The notes below the pieces were generated by a model. The model was given only the letters and a program-made list of their open reading frames with translations. It was not told the origin of the DNA and ran no database searches. Source: Pseudoxanthomonas indica (lineage in GTDB: Bacteria > Pseudomonadota > Gammaproteobacteria > Xanthomonadales > Xanthomonadaceae). Taken from it: a stretch of DNA of 64,000 bases. A program made the translations under genes and the position numbers. Every line of letters begins with the position of its first letter. Within the stretch, counting starts at the first letter, position 1. The DNA lies in assembly GCF_900167565.1 (NCBI RefSeq), contig NZ_FUZV01000001.1, positions 248,001-312,000 of the forward strand, in the 5' to 3' direction. Below, piece by piece: positions 17,678-27,109 of the stretch.

Positions 17678-19960
17678 TCAGGCATGCACCAAGCGCATCG
17701 CCTTGGCCGCTTCCACCATTTCCCGCAGCGCGGCCGTGGTCTCCGCCCAACCGCGCGTCTTCAAGCCGCAATCCGGATTGACCCAGATCTGCTCCACCGC
17801 CAACACCTCGCTGGCCTTGTCCAACAGGCCACGCATCTCGGCGCTGTCAGGCAGTCGCGGCGAGTGGATGTCGTACACCCCGGGACCAATCTGGTACGGA
17901 TAGCGGAACCGCACGAACGCATCCAGCAATTCCATCCGCGAGCGCGAGGTCTCGATGGAGATGACATCGGCATCCATCGCCGCCACCGCCTCGATGATGT
18001 CGTTGAACTCCGAGTAGCACATGTGGGTATGGATCTGGGTGCCCTCGCCCGCCACCCCGGCGGTGATGCGGAAGCATTCCACCGCCCAATCCAGATAGCT
18101 CGCCCATTCGGCGCGACGCAGCGGCAGGCCTTCGCGCAGGGCCGGCTCGTCGATCTGGATGACGGCTATGCCGGCCGCTTCCAGATCGCGCACTTCCTCG
18201 CGCAGAGCCAGCGAGATCTGACGGCAGGTATCGGCACGGGATTGATCATCGCGAACAAACGACCACTGCAGCACCGTCACCGGGCCGGTCAGCATGCCTT
18301 TCATCGGCCGCGTGGTCAGCGACTGCGCGTACCGGGTCCAGGCCACCGTCATCGGCGTCGGGCGCCAGACATCGCCGAAGATGATCGGTGGCTTCACGCA
18401 GCGTGAGCCATAGCTCTGCACCCAACCCTGACGGGTGAAGGCGAATCCTTCGAGCTGCTCGCCAAAATACTCGACCATGTCATTGCGCTCGAATTCGCCG
18501 TGCACGAGCACGTCGATGTCGAGTTCTTCCTGCACCCGCACGCAGCGCTCGATCTCGCTAGCTAGGTAAGCCTGGTAGTCACCGTCGCTGAGTTTGCCGG
18601 CGCGATGGCGGGCGCGGGCTTGGCGGACTTCGTGGGTCTGCGGGAATGAGCCGATGGTGGTGGTGGGGAATGCGGGCAGTTGCAGGCGCTCTTGCTGGCG
18701 CGCGCGACGTGTTTCGTAGGGGGCCGGGCGCTGCGACCATTCGGCGGTGAGCGATGCCTGCAGCTCAGCGACTTCCGGGCGATGCACGCGTTGCGAGCGG
18801 CGGCGGGCTTCGTGGCGCTCACGGGCCCGGGCGAGTGCGGCGTCAGCGTGTGGTTGGTTGAGCAATGCATCGCCGAGCAGACGCAGTTCCTCCAGCTTCT
18901 GCTTGGCGAAGGCCAGCCAACCGCGCAATTCGGCGTCCAGTGCAGTTTCGTCATCGGCATCGACGGGCACATGCAACAGCGAGCAGGACGGCGCCAGCCA
19001 CAGATTCTCCGCGCCGACATGGCCTTGCGCGTAACGCGCCAGCACCAGTGCGTGGTCCAGGTTGGCGCGCCAGATATTACGGCCGTCGATCAGGCCGGCC
19101 GAGAGCACTCGGCCACGTGGCCAACGTTGCAGCAGGGCATCGAGCTGATCCACGCCGCGCACCAGATCCAGATGCAGGCCTTCCACCGGCAAACCGCTGA
19201 CCAGATCCAGATTGTCGCCGACGCTGCCGAAGTAGCTGGCCAGCAGCAGCTTGGGCCGTGGCTGCTGCGCGAGCACGGCGTAGGCGTGCTGCCAGGCGGC
19301 TTGCAGGCGCGGATCGGCATCCAGCACCAGGCAGGGTTCGTCGACCTGCACCCAATCGGCGCCGGCTTGGTGCAGGCGGCTCAGCAGCTCGGCGTAGACC
19401 GGCAGCAGGCGATCCAGTAGTTCAAGCCGGTCGCTGCCATCCACCGACTTGGACAGCCACAAGAAGCTCACCGGCCCCAGCAGCACTGGCTGCGCGTGAT
19501 GACCGGCCGCCTTGGCTTCCAGGAACTCGGCCAGCGGCTTGTCGCCGCGCAGGCGGAACTGCTGGGCGGCGTGCAGTTCCGGCACCAGATAGTGGTAGTT
19601 GGTGTCGAACCACTTGGTCATTTCCAGCGCACGCAGATCCACGCCATCTTTCTGGTGGCCGCGAGCGAGGGCGAAGTAGCCGGCGAGCGGATCGCGATCA
19701 GCCAGCGCGCGGTAGTCGTCGGGTATGGCGTCGAACAGGAACGCGGTATCGAGCATTTGGTCGTACAGCGAGAAATCGTTGCAGGGCACGATGTCGATGC
19801 CGGCGTCGGCCTGCAGTTGCCAGTGGCGATGGCGAAGTTCGCGAGCGGTGCGCTGCAGGTCTTCGGCACTGGATTCGCCGCGCCAGCAGGTTTCCAGGGC
19901 TTGCTTGAGTTCGCGGCGGGCGCCGATGCGCGGGAAGCCGGAATTGCGGGTGGTGCTCAT
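17678..19960 (-). CDS. metE: Cobalamin-independent methionine synthase
   Basis: A 760-residue enzyme transferring the methyl of 5-methyltetrahydrofolate (polyglutamate) to homocysteine, the last step of methionine synthesis. The zinc ligands are visible in HTHMCYSEF and NPDCGLKTRGW; the N-terminal NSGFPRIGARRELK is the usual start. ATG 19960 has GAGGA upstream. It is transcribed behind a cobalamin riboswitch, so expression should fall when B12 is available and MetH can take over. Confidence 0.96.
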   Translation of the reverse strand: MSTTRNSGFPRIGARRELKQALETCWRGESSAEDLQRTARELRHRHWQLQADAGIDIVPCNDFSLYDQMLDTAFLFDAIPDDYRALADRDPLAGYFALARGHQKDGVDLRALEMTKWFDTNYHYLVPELHAAQQFRLRGDKPLAEFLEAKAAGHHAQPVLLGPVSFLWLSKSVDGSDRLELLDRLLPVYAELLSRLHQAGADWVQVDEPCLVLDADPRLQAAWQHAYAVLAQQPRPKLLLASYFGSVGDNLDLVSGLPVEGLHLDLVRGVDQLDALLQRWPRGRVLSAGLIDGRNIWRANLDHALVLARYAQGHVGAENLWLAPSCSLLHVPVDADDETALDAELRGWLAFAKQKLEELRLLGDALLNQPHADAALARARERHEARRRSQRVHRPEVAELQASLTAEWSQRPAPYETRRARQQERLQLPAFPTTTIGSFPQTHEVRQARARHRAGKLSDGDYQAYLASEIERCVRVQEELDIDVLVHGEFERNDMVEYFGEQLEGFAFTRQGWVQSYGSRCVKPPIIFGDVWRPTPMTVAWTRYAQSLTTRPMKGMLTGPVTVLQWSFVRDDQSRADTCRQISLALREEVRDLEAAGIAVIQIDEPALREGLPLRRAEWASYLDWAVECFRITAGVAGEGTQIHTHMCYSEFNDIIEAVAAMDADVISIETSRSRMELLDAFVRFRYPYQIGPGVYDIHSPRLPDSAEMRGLLDKASEVLAVEQIWVNPDCGLKTRGWAETTAALREMVEAAKAMRLVHA

Positions 19961-20014
19961 GGACAGATCCTCATTCGTGGTCGGATGAGGAACGAAGGAA
20001 CCGCATCGACCCAC

Positions 20015-20055
20015 GCGAAGGTCATCCGCGCAGCCACGACGCCAGCGACCTTCGC
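20015..20055 (-). promoter_or_regulatory. Inverted repeat in the metE leader
   Basis: GCGAAGGTC (20015-20023) and GACCTTCGC (20047-20055) form a perfect 9-bp stem between the cobalamin riboswitch and the metE start. It could be part of the expression platform. A second, smaller hairpin (GGAAGAC/GTCTTCC, 20156-20173) abuts the aptamer on the metE side. Confidence 0.4.
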
Positions 20056-20178
20056 CCCCTCGGGCGATCCGGTTTCCAGAACGGGGATATGGCGAGGCTG
20101 GCTTGCACGCGGCCCGCCAGGCACCGGCCTTCCCCCCTCGGGAATCCAGGTCAGCGGAAGACGCGGGTCTTCCGGCCG

Positions 20179-20345
20179 AGGCAGGTCTTCGGGCTCATGG
20201 ACGGGTCCACGCGGATGCGTGGCGGCCTACTGTCCGTCGCTTCCCGGCCTTGCGGGCCAGTGCTGATGACGGAGTTCGTTTCCAAATACCGCTGCGGGGC
20301 AGCGCCGGAATAGGACCTGGAAGGTCCGCACCGGCTTCCCTATTA
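20179..20345 (-). promoter_or_regulatory. Cobalamin riboswitch upstream of metE
   Basis: Read on the minus strand, the leader has the conserved aptamer blocks in order: GGGAAGCCGGTGC, then CCGGCGCTGCCCCGCAGCGG, a GGGAAG-containing joining region, and the terminal GAGCCCGAAGACCTGCC. These are the signature elements of the B12 aptamer. The element lies about 220 bases before the metE ATG and explains most of the 460-base gap between metE and the SRAP gene. Confidence 0.9.
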
Positions 20346-20395
20346 AATCCATCGCTTCATCGGGTTGAAGAGATGGATACCTTCGACGGAGGGGA

Positions 20396-20424
20396 AGATA
20401 CGGCGGCGGTTGGGGCGGCGTCAA
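20396..20424 (-). promoter_or_regulatory. Possible metE leader promoter
   Basis: TTGACG, 17 bases, GTATCT on the minus strand gives a sigma-70-like pair about 50 bases before the B12 aptamer. The -35 overlaps the stop codon of the upstream SRAP gene. The -10 is weak, and TTTAAT nearer the aptamer is an alternative. Confidence 0.3.
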
Positions 20425-21356
20425 GCCGCTTCCTGCCACTCGTAATACGGATGTTGGCGGTCATCCAGAATCCGGTACTGCTCGTCCAACTGATCCGGGT
20501 CCGGGTGCAACCACGCCTGCACATGTTCGGGCTTGAGGTTGATGATGGTGCGGTCATGGCCGGTGGCGGCCACTTCGGGCTCCGGCTCGTCGGTGATGGC
20601 GGCAAAGGACAGCAGATCGGGCTCTTCGCCTCTCGGATCCACGGAGCGATTCCACAGGCACGGCACCAGCATCGGCTCACCCGTGCGCGGAGTGAACTGC
20701 AGCACCTGGTTCTTGCCATCGGCGCCCTGCACGTTCTCGTAGAACGTATCAACGATCAGCAGGCCATGCTGATGGCCGAACAGCAGGCTCCAGGACTTGG
20801 CCAGCGAATCGCGCCGGGCGTTGTAGGTACCCGGATACTTGCGCTCGATGGTCTCCGTCCAACCCGGAAGCCTGCACTGGTAGCGCATCGGGTAGACCAC
20901 CAGCTGATCGTTCTCCGCCACCAGCAATGGCGCGTAGTTGCCGGGAAAGAAACGGAAGTCGCGTGCCTGCGTCTCGTGCCGGCGCAGGTCGGCCAGATCG
21001 CCGCGCAGCTTTTCCACCTTGCTGCGCGCAATGCGCTGGTCATCCTGCGCCTTCTTGGTGCTCTTGGTTTGCAGGCTGCGCTCGGCATCCGCCAGGCGCT
21101 TGGCCTGCTTGAACATCTCCTGCTGCAGCTCCAGCTCGCGCACCTGCCGCTGCGCCTGGATCAGGCTCCAGATATCGCGCTCCTGCGGCGAGTCGGCATC
21201 GCGGAACCATTCCTCCATCGCCTTGGGCATCCTGCCCTTGCCCTTCTTCTTGCTGTCGGCCAGCAGCAGCTCGGTGAATTCCTTCAAGCCCATGATGGCG
21301 CCGTGCTGGCGCACGAACTTCTTGTAGTGGGCGGTAATTTGGGCGGAGTAGCACAT
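20421..21356 (-). CDS. SRAP-family abasic-site peptidase, enlarged form (YedK/HMCES-like)
   Basis: A 311-residue SOS-response-associated peptidase family member. SRAP proteins bind abasic sites in single-stranded DNA through the alpha-amino group and thiol of Cys2. The active-site set is present: C2 in MCYSA, N179 in YNAR, E207 in FYEN and H267 in GHDR. E. coli YedK has these at 2, 75, 105 and 160, so about 100 extra residues lie between Cys2 and the Asn. This insert (about 20-135) is highly charged and helical, partly coiled-coil-like. The frame continues upstream but real protein starts at MCYS, since Cys2 must be exposed. Confidence 0.88.
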   Translation of the reverse strand: MCYSAQITAHYKKFVRQHGAIMGLKEFTELLLADSKKKGKGRMPKAMEEWFRDADSPQERDIWSLIQAQRQVRELELQQEMFKQAKRLADAERSLQTKSTKKAQDDQRIARSKVEKLRGDLADLRRHETQARDFRFFPGNYAPLLVAENDQLVVYPMRYQCRLPGWTETIERKYPGTYNARRDSLAKSWSLLFGHQHGLLIVDTFYENVQGADGKNQVLQFTPRTGEPMLVPCLWNRSVDPRGEEPDLLSFAAITDEPEPEVAATGHDRTIINLKPEHVQAWLHPDPDQLDEQYRILDDRQHPYYEWQEAA

Positions 21357-21370
21357 GGCTGGAGGGCATA

Positions 21371-21395
21371 GTACCCCCGCCGCAAGCGGGGCTAC
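21371..21395. repeat. REP-like palindrome between the SRAP and glycosylase genes
   Basis: GTACCCCCGC and GCGGGGCTAC flank CGCAA, giving a short hairpin with one mismatch. The GTAGC(C)CCGC-type palindrome resembles dispersed intergenic repeats of xanthomonads; I cannot count genome copies. Confidence 0.4.
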
Positions 21396-21473
21396 CAGCC
21401 GCGCGGCGTTGGCTGTTTCATTCACAAGTCGAGCGTCGTGGACTGGCACTCTGTCACTGACAGCGAGGGCGCG

Positions 21474-22091
21474 ATGACAAGTACACGATGGCCGGGCACA
21501 ACGCTTCCACGTCGGTTTTTCAGGCGCGATCCGCGCGTGGTTGCACCCGACCTGCTGAACAAGATCATTGCCCGCGATGACGGCCGCGCCGGCCGCATCG
21601 TCGAGGTCGAGGCTTATTGCGGTGCCGAGGATCCCGCCGCGCACACATTCCGTGGCCCCACCAAACGCAACGCCACCATGTTCGGCCCCGCCGGGCACCT
21701 GTATGTCTACTTCACCTACGGCATGCACTGGTGCGCGAATACCGTCTGCGGCAAAGAAGGCCAGGGCTGGGGCGTGCTGTTGCGGGCCATCGAACCCGTG
21801 GCAGGATTGGAGGCCATGCGTGAGGCGCGAGGAAACCCGGCGCGCTTGAAGGACATCGGCAGCGGCCCTGCCCGTCTGGCCCAGGCGATGGGCATCACCG
21901 GTGGACAGGATGGCGCCGACTTGATTAAAGGGGATCGCGGATTTCGCGTGCTCGATGACGGGACGCCGCCACCGCTCGATCCCGTCGCCGGGCCCCGCAT
22001 CGGTATTTCGCAAGCCAAGGATCATCCCTGGCGCTGGTATGTGCGCGGCAACCCGTACGTCAGTGGGTCGAGGCTCGCCAGGAAATCTTGA
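21474..22091 (+). CDS. 3-methyladenine DNA glycosylase, Mpg/AAG family
   Basis: A 205-residue enzyme of the eukaryote-like AAG/Mpg family. It cuts alkylated or deaminated purines from DNA and leaves abasic sites. Diagnostic segments are the RIVEVEAYCGAEDPAAHTFRGPTKRN catalytic region (shown in pieces at residues 40-65), GHLYVYFTYGMHWCAN, and the C-terminal ISQAKDHPWRWY. ATG 21474 has GAGGG at the right distance; an ATG at 21438 is a weaker alternative. It is divergent from the SRAP gene, whose product handles abasic sites. Confidence 0.92.
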   Translation: MTSTRWPGTTLPRRFFRRDPRVVAPDLLNKIIARDDGRAGRIVEVEAYCGAEDPAAHTFRGPTKRNATMFGPAGHLYVYFTYGMHWCANTVCGKEGQGWGVLLRAIEPVAGLEAMREARGNPARLKDIGSGPARLAQAMGITGGQDGADLIKGDRGFRVLDDGTPPPLDPVAGPRIGISQAKDHPWRWYVRGNPYVSGSRLARKS

Positions 22092-22103
22092 GGTGCGACT
22101 GCC

Positions 22104-22547
22104 TCACGGCCGCACGCGAACACCATAGCCGGCGCGCATTTCTTCCAGATCCAGATTGCCGTCGGCGTTGCGGTCCAGCCACTTGAAGCGCAGCTCCATG
22201 GCATTCCTCAACTCGTCTTCGTTGAGCTGGCCGTCGCGGTCAATATCGGCCGCAATCATCCTGCTGGCCATCGATTTGGTGCCGGGGGCCTGAGGGCCCA
22301 GCGCCTGTTCCAGTTCCTGCGGCGAAACCAGACCATCGCGATTGGCATCCGCCACCGCCATCAGCACATCGCTGTCGTACTCGTACTTGCTGAGCAGGCC
22401 ATCATGGTCGGCGTCCAGCGCCTGGAATCGCTGCTGCGCATCCATTTCGCCCGTCGCACTGGATGTGTCCTGGGTCTGGCACACGCCAGTCGTTGCGATG
22501 GCGCTCGCCAGCACTAGCAAGGACGCAATGAAGGAAGATCTGCGCAT
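22104..22547 (-). CDS. Secreted EF-hand calcium-binding protein
   Basis: A 147-residue protein with an N-terminal signal peptide (about 1-22) and four complete 12-residue EF-hand loops: D45-E56, D67-E78, D101-E112 and D125-E136, each with the DxDxDG pattern or a close form. The start at 22547 has GAGGA upstream. Four canonical loops suggest a periplasmic calcium buffer or sensor; similar proteins are frequent in Xanthomonadaceae. It converges with the glycosylase gene, only 12 bases apart. Confidence 0.85.
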   Translation of the reverse strand: MRRSSFIASLLVLASAIATTGVCQTQDTSSATGEMDAQQRFQALDADHDGLLSKYEYDSDVLMAVADANRDGLVSPQELEQALGPQAPGTKSMASRMIAADIDRDGQLNEDELRNAMELRFKWLDRNADGNLDLEEMRAGYGVRVRP

Positions 22548-22729
22548 GGAAGATTCCTCGGATCTCGACGCCCGACGCAGCGGAATTCGCACAAGGAGGC
22601 GCCCTGTCGGGGAGTAAGCCCCATTCTCCCCGTGCTGCAGGAGTCAGTCTGACGCTTCGACGGGTGGCGATGCCATCTGAAAAACTACGCAGCCGCCAAC
22701 CGTATTTCTTCGGTACGCGCGCCGCGTGT

Positions 22730-22816
22730 TGGTGCCCGGACCCGGAATCGAACCGGGATGGCCTTGCGGCCGGCGGATTTTAAGTCCGATGCGTCTACCT
22801 GTTTCGCCATCCGGGC
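22730..22816 (-). tRNA. tRNA-Leu (anticodon TAA)
   Basis: An 87-base gene with the CCA end encoded. GCCCGGA acceptor arms pair, the anticodon loop reads CTTAAAA (anticodon TAA), a long variable arm (GCCGGCCGCAAGGCC region) marks a class II tRNA, and GGTTCGATTCC forms the T arm. It is last in the Gly-Cys-Leu trio after pgsA, as in E. coli glyW-cysT-leuZ. Confidence 0.95.
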
Positions 22817-22870
22817 AATGGGTGGGCATAGCGTGCACCAGCCGGCTGCAGATGGAAACCGGGCGACCAT

Positions 22871-22896
22871 AACAAAAGACCCGCTGGCGCGGGTCT
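22871..22896 (-). terminator. Hairpin with T run after tRNA-Cys
   Basis: AGACCCGC/GCGGGTCT, an 8-bp stem with a TGGC loop, followed on the minus strand by TTTTGTT. It may be a terminator or a processing hairpin between tRNA-Cys and tRNA-Leu. Confidence 0.65.
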
Positions 22897-22912
22897 CTTG
22901 TTCGAATCGATT

Positions 22913-22986
22913 TGGAGGCCTGGGTCGGAATTGAACCGGCGTACGCGGATTTGCAGTCCGCTGCATAACCACTCTGCCACCAGGCC
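22913..22986 (-). tRNA. tRNA-Cys (anticodon GCA)
   Basis: A 74-base gene with an encoded CCA. The acceptor arm is GGCCTGG, the anticodon loop CTGCAAA gives GCA, and the T arm reads GGTTCAATTCC. It is the middle member of the Gly-Cys-Leu trio. Confidence 0.95.
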
Positions 22987-23040
22987 GATGGCGACTGCGC
23001 GAGACTCGCGCAATCCGGGCGCCATTTCAAGCGCCCTACA

Positions 23041-23064
23041 AAACAAAACCCCGCGAACGGGGTT
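23041..23064 (-). terminator. Hairpin with T run after tRNA-Gly
   Basis: AACCCCG/CGGGGTT around a four-base loop at 23047-23064, followed on the minus strand by TTGTTTT. It lies between tRNA-Gly and tRNA-Cys. Confidence 0.65.
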
Positions 23065-23076
23065 GTGTTCTGAATA

Positions 23077-23790
<714 letters not shown>

Positions 23791-23797
23791 TCGCGGT

Positions 23798-25660
23798 CTA
23801 CTCACTTCCCGTCACAGGCGCCGGCAACCCGTGCAGGTTAGCGTAGATTCGCTCGGCCAGCGCGGCATTGATGCCTTCCACGCGCGCGATTTCGTCGGCG
23901 CCCGCGGCTTTCAAGCCGGCCAGGCCGCCAAAATGCTTGAGCAGACTGGCGCGCCGGCGCGGGCCGATGCCGGCGATATCCTCGAGCTTGCTGGTCATGC
24001 GCGCCTTCTGGCGTTTGCCACGGTGGCCGGTGATGGCGAAGCGGTGCGCTTCGTCGCGCACCTGCTGGATCAGTTGCAGCGCCGGTGACGCCGCGCCCGG
24101 CCGGACTTCACGCCCATCGGCCAGCACCAGCGTCTCGTGTCCGGCCCGCCGCTCCTCGCCCTTGGCCACACCGACCATCACCACACTGGTGATGCCCAGA
24201 TCCGCCAGCACCCCGCGCGCCTGCGCCAGCTGCCCGGCGCCACCATCAATCAGCAACACATCCGGCAGCACGCCACCCTCTTCCACCGCGCGACGGAAGC
24301 GTCGCTCCAGCGCCTGATGCATGGCCGCGTAGTCGTCACCCGGCTCGATACCGGTGATGTTGAAGCGCCGGTACTGCGAGCGCACCGCGCCGTTGGCGTC
24401 GAATACGACGCACGAGGCCACTGTGGCCTCGCCCATCGTGTGGCTGATGTCGAAGCATTCAATCCGCTGCGCCGGCTCGGCAAGGTTCAGCAGTTCCTTC
24501 AAGGCCTCGCTGCGCGCGGTCTGCGCGCCGCGGCTGGTGATCTCGGTGACCAGGGCAATCTCGGCATTCCGGCGCGCCAGATCCAGATAGCCGGCGCGCT
24601 CGCTGCGCACGTTCCACTTCAGTTGGACCTTGCGGCCGGCCGCGGTGGTGAAGGCGGCCTCCAGCAGCTCGCTGTCGGGAATCTCCCGATCCAGCACGAT
24701 TTCCTGCGGCGGTATCTGTTCGCCGTAGTACTGCGAGACGAAGGCGCCCAATACTTCCTCGGCGCTCTCTTCGCCATTGGTCTTGGGAAAGAAGGTGCGC
24801 GTGCCCAGGTTGCGGCCATCGCGGAACGCCAGCAACAGCACGCAGGCCGTGCTGCCGCGCATCGCGCAGGACAGCACGTCCAGGTCGGCGGCATGGCCAT
24901 CCACGTATTGGCGTGCCTGCAGGCTGCGCATTGTGCTGATCAGATCGCGCAGGCGCGCGGCTTCCTCGAACTCCAGGCGCTCGCTGGCCACTTCCATCGC
25001 CTTGCTCAGTTCGCCGCTCAACTCGTCACTGCGCCCATCCAGGAACAGGCCGGCCTGACGCACCGACTCGCGATAGGCGCCCTCCTCCACCAGCGCCACG
25101 CAGGGCGCGCTGCAGCGGCCAATCTGGTACTGGAGGCAGGGCCGCGAGCGATTGCGGAACACGCTGTCTTCGCAGTTGCGGATCTTGAACAGCTTCTGCA
25201 TCAGGTTGAGCGATTCGCGCACCGCGCCAGCGCTGGGGTACGGGCCGAAGTAACGGCCGGCCTGGCTGCGCGGGCCACGATGGAAGGCGATGCGCGGCCA
25301 GGTTTCCTGGGTCAGCAGCACGTAGGGATAGCTCTTGTCGTCGCGCAGCAGCACGTTGTAGCGCGGCAGCAACGATTTGATCAGCTGGTTTTCCAGCAGC
25401 AGGGCCTCGGCCTCGGTGCGGGTGACCGTCACGTCCATGCGCGCGATCTGCGCCACCATCGAATGGATGCGCGGGGTCTTGGGGGTGTTGGCGAAATAGC
25501 TGGCCACCCGCTTGCGCAGCGCGCCGGCCTTGCCGACATACAGCAGGCTGTCGTCGGCCGCATACATGCGGTAAACGCCAGGCGCCAGGCTCAGGCCGGA
25601 AGCGAATGCCTTACCATCGAATCCGGACTCGCCTGCAGCGGGGGTACGGCGACCGCTCAT
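23798..25660 (-). CDS. uvrC: Excinuclease ABC subunit C
   Basis: A 620-residue nucleotide-excision-repair nuclease that makes the 3' and 5' cuts around a lesion with UvrB. Domains in order: GIY-YIG (PGVYRMYAADDSLLYVGKAG near residue 27), the Cys-rich stretch (CLQYQIGRCSAPC), a UVR helix, the RNase H-like C-terminal nuclease (ECFDISH, DGGAGQL) and tandem helix-hairpin-helix at the end (LEDIAGIGPRRRASLL). The ATG overlaps the upstream stop by 4 bases. uvrC followed by pgsA is the classical gammaproteobacterial order. Confidence 0.97.
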   Translation of the reverse strand: MSGRRTPAAGESGFDGKAFASGLSLAPGVYRMYAADDSLLYVGKAGALRKRVASYFANTPKTPRIHSMVAQIARMDVTVTRTEAEALLLENQLIKSLLPRYNVLLRDDKSYPYVLLTQETWPRIAFHRGPRSQAGRYFGPYPSAGAVRESLNLMQKLFKIRNCEDSVFRNRSRPCLQYQIGRCSAPCVALVEEGAYRESVRQAGLFLDGRSDELSGELSKAMEVASERLEFEEAARLRDLISTMRSLQARQYVDGHAADLDVLSCAMRGSTACVLLLAFRDGRNLGTRTFFPKTNGEESAEEVLGAFVSQYYGEQIPPQEIVLDREIPDSELLEAAFTTAAGRKVQLKWNVRSERAGYLDLARRNAEIALVTEITSRGAQTARSEALKELLNLAEPAQRIECFDISHTMGEATVASCVVFDANGAVRSQYRRFNITGIEPGDDYAAMHQALERRFRRAVEEGGVLPDVLLIDGGAGQLAQARGVLADLGITSVVMVGVAKGEERRAGHETLVLADGREVRPGAASPALQLIQQVRDEAHRFAITGHRGKRQKARMTSKLEDIAGIGPRRRASLLKHFGGLAGLKAAGADEIARVEGINAALAERIYANLHGLPAPVTGSE

Positions 25661-27093
25661 TCGTCGATCGGCACGTGGCTCAGTTCGCCGCTGGCAATGT
25701 CATAGCGCAGCACGGCATGGGCATCGGTTTCGGCGATCCACAGCACGCCGCCCTGCAGGGCCAGGCCGGTGGGTCCGTGCAGCGGCCGCGGCAGGGCGAC
25801 GGTGCTCAGTTCACCGCCACCCAGGCGCAACATGCGCAGGCTGCTGTTGCCGCTGTCGGCAATCCACAACTGCGGCGCGTCGGCACTGACCGCGATGCCC
25901 TGCGGATGCTGCAGCTGCGCCGAATCGCGCGGTCCGTCTTCGGCGCCGAAGGACCAGGGGCCCTGCCCCACCAGCGTCTGCACGGTGTCGTTGCGCACCT
26001 GCAACGATCGGATGGCCGAGCCCAGCGCGTCACAGACGTACAGCGTCTGGTGCACGGCCGCCAACGCGGTCGGCTGGGCGAAGGCCGCCATGGGCCCGCT
26101 GCCGTCGCGCACGTCCAGCTGGCCCGACCCGGCGCGCGAACGCAGCTCGTGCGTGGTCAGGTCGTAGCTCCAGATGCGGTTGTCGCCACCCATGGCGATA
26201 TGAATCTGGTTGTTGCCGCCCGCCGCCAACGCCAGCGGCGCGTTCAAGGCCACGGATCGCGGCGAAGTGATTATTCCGTCCACGGTTTCGCCGGCGCGGC
26301 CGTTGCCGCACAGGGTCACCACCGAGCCGGTCGGCAGATGGATGCGGCGCAAGGCGTGGTTGCCGGTGTCGGCCACGTACAGCGATTCGCGCACGACCGC
26401 CAGGCCCTGCGGATTGCGGAACGCCGCCTGCGCGCCTTCCCCGTCGACCAGATCGGCGCCGGCCATGCCGAACTGGCGCAGTACGCGGCCACCATGGTTG
26501 CACTCGAGGATGCGGTTGTGGCCGCTGTCGGCCACGAACAGACGATCCGCGGTGGCGGCCAGACCGGTCGGGAACCGCAATGGCAGGCGCGGCTCGGGAT
26601 GGCTCTCGCGGGTTCCGCGCAGATCGTCATCGGGCGGTGCATTGAGCGCGTCGCACAGACCGGCAACCGCGCGCTCGAGTTCGGCCTGCGACTCCAGGCC
26701 GACCAGGCGTTGGCGAATCACGCCTTCGCCGTCAATCAACAACACGGTGGGCCAGCTCTCGATGCCGAAAGCCTGCCAGGTGGCCCAGTTGACGTCGTGC
26801 GCAATCGGAAAGCTGATGCCGTGCCGGCGCAGGCGCTTGAGCGAGGTCTGCGGATCGCGCTCGCTGTCGAAGCGCGGCACGTTCACCACCAGCGTCTGCA
26901 GACGGCCGACATGGCGCGCCTGCAGCACGGCCAGATCATTCAGGCGTTGGCCGCACCAGGTGGACGCGGCATTGACGAAGGCCAGCGCGACGATGCGGCC
27001 GCGTTGCTCGTGCAACGAGCCGGAGGGCGCATTGAGCCAGGGCAGGCCTTGCGGCAGTTCGGGAGCGAGGGTGGCGGCGGTCATGGTCGTCAC
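25657..27093 (-). CDS. Thioredoxin-like plus NHL beta-propeller protein (NHLRC2-like)
   Basis: A 478-residue protein. Residues 1-150 form a thioredoxin/peroxiredoxin-like domain (VALAFVNAASTWCGQRL, ESWPTVLLIDGEGVIRQRLVG). Residues 170-475 hold NHL repeats of a beta-propeller (LFVADSGHNRILEC, LYVADTGNHALRRI, LWIADSGNSSLRML and others). The layout matches NHLRC2. The thioredoxin site has a single Cys (WCGQR) where relatives have CxxC, so disulphide chemistry may be lost. Start is GTG 27093 or ATG 27084. It overlaps uvrC and probably belongs to the same operon. Confidence 0.85.
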   Translation of the reverse strand: MTTMTAATLAPELPQGLPWLNAPSGSLHEQRGRIVALAFVNAASTWCGQRLNDLAVLQARHVGRLQTLVVNVPRFDSERDPQTSLKRLRRHGISFPIAHDVNWATWQAFGIESWPTVLLIDGEGVIRQRLVGLESQAELERAVAGLCDALNAPPDDDLRGTRESHPEPRLPLRFPTGLAATADRLFVADSGHNRILECNHGGRVLRQFGMAGADLVDGEGAQAAFRNPQGLAVVRESLYVADTGNHALRRIHLPTGSVVTLCGNGRAGETVDGIITSPRSVALNAPLALAAGGNNQIHIAMGGDNRIWSYDLTTHELRSRAGSGQLDVRDGSGPMAAFAQPTALAAVHQTLYVCDALGSAIRSLQVRNDTVQTLVGQGPWSFGAEDGPRDSAQLQHPQGIAVSADAPQLWIADSGNSSLRMLRLGGGELSTVALPRPLHGPTGLALQGGVLWIAETDAHAVLRYDIASGELSHVPIDE

Positions 27094-27109
27094 CGATTAT
27101 GCCGGACTC

